Part shown: piece by piece, positions 5,841-7,604 of the stretch
Layout: every line of letters starts with the position of its first letter
How positions within the stretch are numbered: position 1 is the first letter of the stretch
NCBI GenBank assembly: GCA_028696635.1
Contig: JAQVGR010000064.1
Location: 1 to 7,604 of the forward strand
Length of the DNA: 7,604 nucleotides
Source: Candidatus Krumholzibacteriia bacterium
Lineage (GTDB): Bacteria; Krumholzibacteriota; Krumholzibacteriia; Krumholzibacteriales; Krumholzibacteriaceae
Direction: 5' to 3'
Translations under genes and position numbers: made by a program
The notes under the pieces: model-generated
The model's input: only the letters and a program-made list of their open reading frames with translations
The model's database searches: none
Told to the model about the DNA's origin: nothing

Positions 5841-6824
5841 ATGGCGACGCACTTTGTCATCACCGACGCGGGGATCTCCGAGACGGATCAGGCACCCGGC
5901 CAGATCTCGGTCTATATCGCCCCCGGCGAGAGCGACGCGCCGGGTATCCGCGAGCAGTTTCACCTCGACGACTACGATTACTCGTCGACGCTCGACATCG
6001 ACGAGGTGCCGAGAATGGACGTCTCGCCCGAGCGCGCTCTGATCATCTGGAAGAGACCGAGATCGTTCAAGCCGCACGAGGCGATCGAGCTCGGGGTATC
6101 CGTGGTCGGTCTCATCCTGACACGCGACCGGCTCGGGATCGTGGCGAACGAGGACGAGATCCCGTTCTCCTCGAGGGAATTCCGGGGCTGCCGGGACGTC
6201 GGGGACGTCTTCCTCAGGCTGCTCCTCCACACCATCCGGCATTACGTCGGGCACCTGAGGGCGATCAAGCAGATGAGCGTCGAGCTGGAGAAGAAGATCA
6301 CCGTGTCGATGGAGAACCGGCACCTGCTCCGGATGTTCTCGCTCAGCGAGAGCCTCGTCTACTATATAGACGCGATCGAGGGGAACGGCGCGGTGCTCTC
6401 CAAGCTGCGCGGCGCCGCAAGCGATCTCGGGCTCACGCCGAAACAGCAGCAGTTCCTCGACGACATCATCCTCGAGAACAACCAGGCGGCGCGCCAGGCG
6501 GGGATCTTCAGCACGATCCTCAGCGGCCTCATGGACGCCCGCGGCACGATCATCAACAACAACATGACCGTCCTGCTGAAGAACCTCACGCTGATCAACA
6601 TCGTGTTCCTCCCCCTGAACCTCATCGCGGGGATCTGGGGGATGTCCGAATGGACCATGGCGACGCGGGGGATCGACTGGAGGATCTCGTACGGGGGCAT
6701 CACGCTGGGTCTGGCGGCGCTCGGCCTGCTCACGTGGGTCTTCGTCACGAGGCTGATAGAGGCGTCGACCGCCCGCTCGGCGAGAAAATCGACAGGCGAA
6801 GGCCCGGCGCGCCGGAACGGCTAA
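5841..6824 (+). CDS. CorA-family divalent-cation transporter with GMS in place of the GMN signature
   Basis: This is a 327-residue inner-membrane protein. Residues 1-240 are a soluble cytoplasmic domain: an acidic N-terminal part with the family-like LDIDEVPRMD segment, then long helices (about 115-240) forming the funnel. Two membrane segments follow at about 248-266 and 283-304, and a basic tail. The signature at the end of the first membrane helix reads AGIWGMSEW, so the Gly-Met-Asn filter of classical CorA is Gly-Met-Ser here (267-269). I believe other CorA-family proteins also have a GMSE variant, so this is likely a subfamily trait rather than damage. Mg2+ is the default substrate, but the altered filter leaves it open. 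Start: the ATG at 5841 has AAGGGGG 9 bases upstream. The in-frame GTG at 5814 has only a poorly placed AGGGA and would add nine non-conserved-looking residues. It lies 67 bp after the C25 gene and is convergent with the next gene. Confidence 0.88.
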   Translation: MATHFVITDAGISETDQAPGQISVYIAPGESDAPGIREQFHLDDYDYSSTLDIDEVPRMDVSPERALIIWKRPRSFKPHEAIELGVSVVGLILTRDRLGIVANEDEIPFSSREFRGCRDVGDVFLRLLLHTIRHYVGHLRAIKQMSVELEKKITVSMENRHLLRMFSLSESLVYYIDAIEGNGAVLSKLRGAASDLGLTPKQQQFLDDIILENNQAARQAGIFSTILSGLMDARGTIINNNMTVLLKNLTLINIVFLPLNLIAGIWGMSEWTMATRGIDWRISYGGITLGLAALGLLTWVFVTRLIEASTARSARKSTGEGPARRNG

Positions 6825-6825
6825 C

Positions 6826-6839
6826 CGCCGGGCCCGGCG
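6826..6839. terminator. 14-bp perfect palindrome between convergent genes, possible bidirectional terminator
   Basis: CGCCGGGCCCGGCG starts 2 bases after the TAA of the CorA-like gene and ends 8 bases before the stop of the DJ-1-like gene. In RNA from either strand it could form a 5-bp GC stem with a GGCC loop. No U-tract follows on either strand, so it is not a canonical intrinsic terminator. Confidence 0.3.
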
Positions 6840-6846
6840 ATCGCCC

Positions 6847-7425
6847 TCAGTCCTCGTCGTACACGTTCTTGAACCACCAGTACTGCGTGTTCGCCTCCTC
6901 CTCGCTCTCGAAGACCCCCATCAGGTCGCCGACCTCGAAGGCGAACTCGACGAAGGCCCTGCCGGTCGCCGTGACGATGCGGCCGTCTATGACCACGTCC
7001 TCGTCGACGATGATCGCGTTCTTGAAATACGCGGCGAGCTCGTCGAGGTCGTCGATCGAATCGCCGCCGCCGGTGCACTCCCTGCCGTCGAGCAGACCCG
7101 CCGCGGCGAGCAGCGCAGTCCCGCCGCAGATCGCCGCGATCGGGACCTCCCTCCCGGCGAGGTCCCGCAGGAGCCCGGCGAGCGTCTCGTCGCCGATCAG
7201 CGCCGCCGGATCGCCTCCGGGGATGATCAGCAGGTCGACATCGGCGGGATCGACGTCGGCCAGCGCGATGTCGGGGAGCAGGCGCTGCTTCTCCTCGCTC
7301 GTGACGGGGTCGAGGGAGGGACCGACGGCGACGATCTCCCCCCGGGACATCGCGAGGCAGGCGAGGACGATCTCGAACTCGGCGAAACCGTCGTAGTAGA
7401 GCACACAGGTCTTCGTCGCGCCCAT
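6847..7425 (-). CDS. DJ-1/PfpI-family protein (class I glutamine-amidotransferase-like fold)
   Basis: This is a 192-residue cytoplasmic protein of normal family length. It starts at an ATG with AAGGAG (7432-7437) 6 bases upstream. The flavodoxin-like opening (KTCVLYYDGFAEFEIV) puts Glu18 where DJ-1 has its Cys-partner Glu. LLIIPGGD (65-72) is the family's central loop. The nucleophile elbow is IAAICGGTALLAAAG with Cys100, followed by LLDGRECT. The residue after Cys is Gly rather than the His of PfpI proteases, so peptidase activity is not supported. The sequence resembles the YdeA-type branch (AICG-T). Family members include redox sensors, glyoxalases/deglycases and amidases, and the substrate here is unknown. 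It lies 12 bases downstream of the LolA-like frame, whose stop almost abuts this gene's ribosome site, so the two are probably one operon. Confidence 0.9.
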   Translation of the reverse strand: MGATKTCVLYYDGFAEFEIVLACLAMSRGEIVAVGPSLDPVTSEEKQRLLPDIALADVDPADVDLLIIPGGDPAALIGDETLAGLLRDLAGREVPIAAICGGTALLAAAGLLDGRECTGGGDSIDDLDELAAYFKNAIIVDEDVVIDGRIVTATGRAFVEFAFEVGDLMGVFESEEEANTQYWWFKNVYDED

Positions 7426-7437
7426 ATATCTCTCCTT

Positions 7438-7604
7438 CTACTCGCCGCCGAGCAGCTCCAGGACGTCGGCCGGCGGAACGAACCGTCCCTCGGGTATCTC
7501 GATGTTCTGCTAGATGGTTTTCGTGGTGACGACGCGCTCCTGCCCCAGCACACGGACCACCACCCGATGCGAGGTGAGCAGCCCGTCGACAACGCGGTAG
7601 TCTC
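7438..7604 (-). pseudogene. LolA / outer-membrane-lipoprotein-sorting-like protein, C-terminal end, interrupted by in-frame TAG (partial)
   Basis: Reading the minus strand from the right edge in the frame that ends with TAG at 7440-7438 gives DYRVVDGLLTSHRVVVRVLG and onward to VVTTKTI. It then meets TAG (7512-7510) and resumes with QNIEIPEGRFVPPADVLELL and a second TAG. The pattern 'DYR-VDGL--(P)H-V--- ... I--NIEIP-(G/S)-F--P--V' is how LolA-like sorting proteins and related periplasmic proteins of this lineage typically end. Coding character therefore continues on both sides of the stop. Either the gene is a nonsense mutant truncated by 24 residues, or the base is a sequencing or assembly error, or the TAG is read through. 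The N-terminus is outside the window, so family assignment is moderate. Confidence 0.55.

Noticed and set aside
5798..7396. A plus-strand frame spanning the CorA-like gene and the DJ-1-like gene.
   Set aside because: It covers two genes with clear families in other frames, runs antisense to one of them, and has off-frame composition.
1..7604. CRISPR array, insertion sequence, tRNA/rRNA, toxin-antitoxin or defence genes.
   Set aside because: No regularly spaced repeats, transposase motifs, cloverleaf or rRNA signatures, or paired small genes were seen on either strand.

Overview
The window is a GC-rich piece of bacterial chromosome. It holds five recognisable protein genes plus the end of a sixth reading frame that carries an internal stop. 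Two large secreted peptidases share the C-terminal Ig-like tail (NxPNPFNP ... KxVLLR) used by FCB-superphylum bacteria for surface or secreted proteins. That tail, the GC content and the alginate-export-type porin suggest an uncultured, high-GC FCB-related lineage such as Krumholzibacteriota or Eisenbacteria. This placement is inferred from protein style only and no marker gene is present.

Layout. 1-520 (minus) is the N-terminal 173 residues of an outer-membrane beta-barrel protein that runs off the left edge. 521-718 is a divergent intergenic region with an AT-rich promoter zone and a perfect inverted repeat. 719-3181 (plus) is a subtilisin-family (S8) serine peptidase with a complete Asp/His/Asn/Ser set and two unusual insertions in its catalytic domain. 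3182-3391 is non-coding. It holds a sigma70-like promoter with 17-bp spacing, two tandem hairpins starting at the predicted +1, and then an extended -10 element placed so that the next gene could be transcribed without a leader. 3392-5773 (plus) is a gingipain-like (C25) cysteine peptidase. 5841-6824 (plus) is a CorA-family divalent-cation channel with GMS in place of the usual GMN. A 14-bp palindrome lies in the 22-bp gap between convergent genes. 6847-7425 (minus) is a DJ-1/PfpI-family protein. 7438-7604 (minus), just upstream in the same operon, is the C-terminal end of a LolA-like frame interrupted by an in-frame TAG.

How the genes may work together. The subtilase and the gingipain-like enzyme are adjacent, co-oriented, exported and carry the same tail. 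They look like an extracellular protein-degradation module delivered by one late-secretion or surface-anchoring route. The divergent porin could serve uptake or export at the outer membrane, but no functional link is demonstrated. The CorA-like and DJ-1-like genes look like ordinary cellular genes flanking the module.

The most interesting non-protein signal is the 3215-3331 promoter plus double hairpin. It is either a small RNA gene or an attenuating leader for the gingipain-like gene, and I could not match it to a known RNA class.
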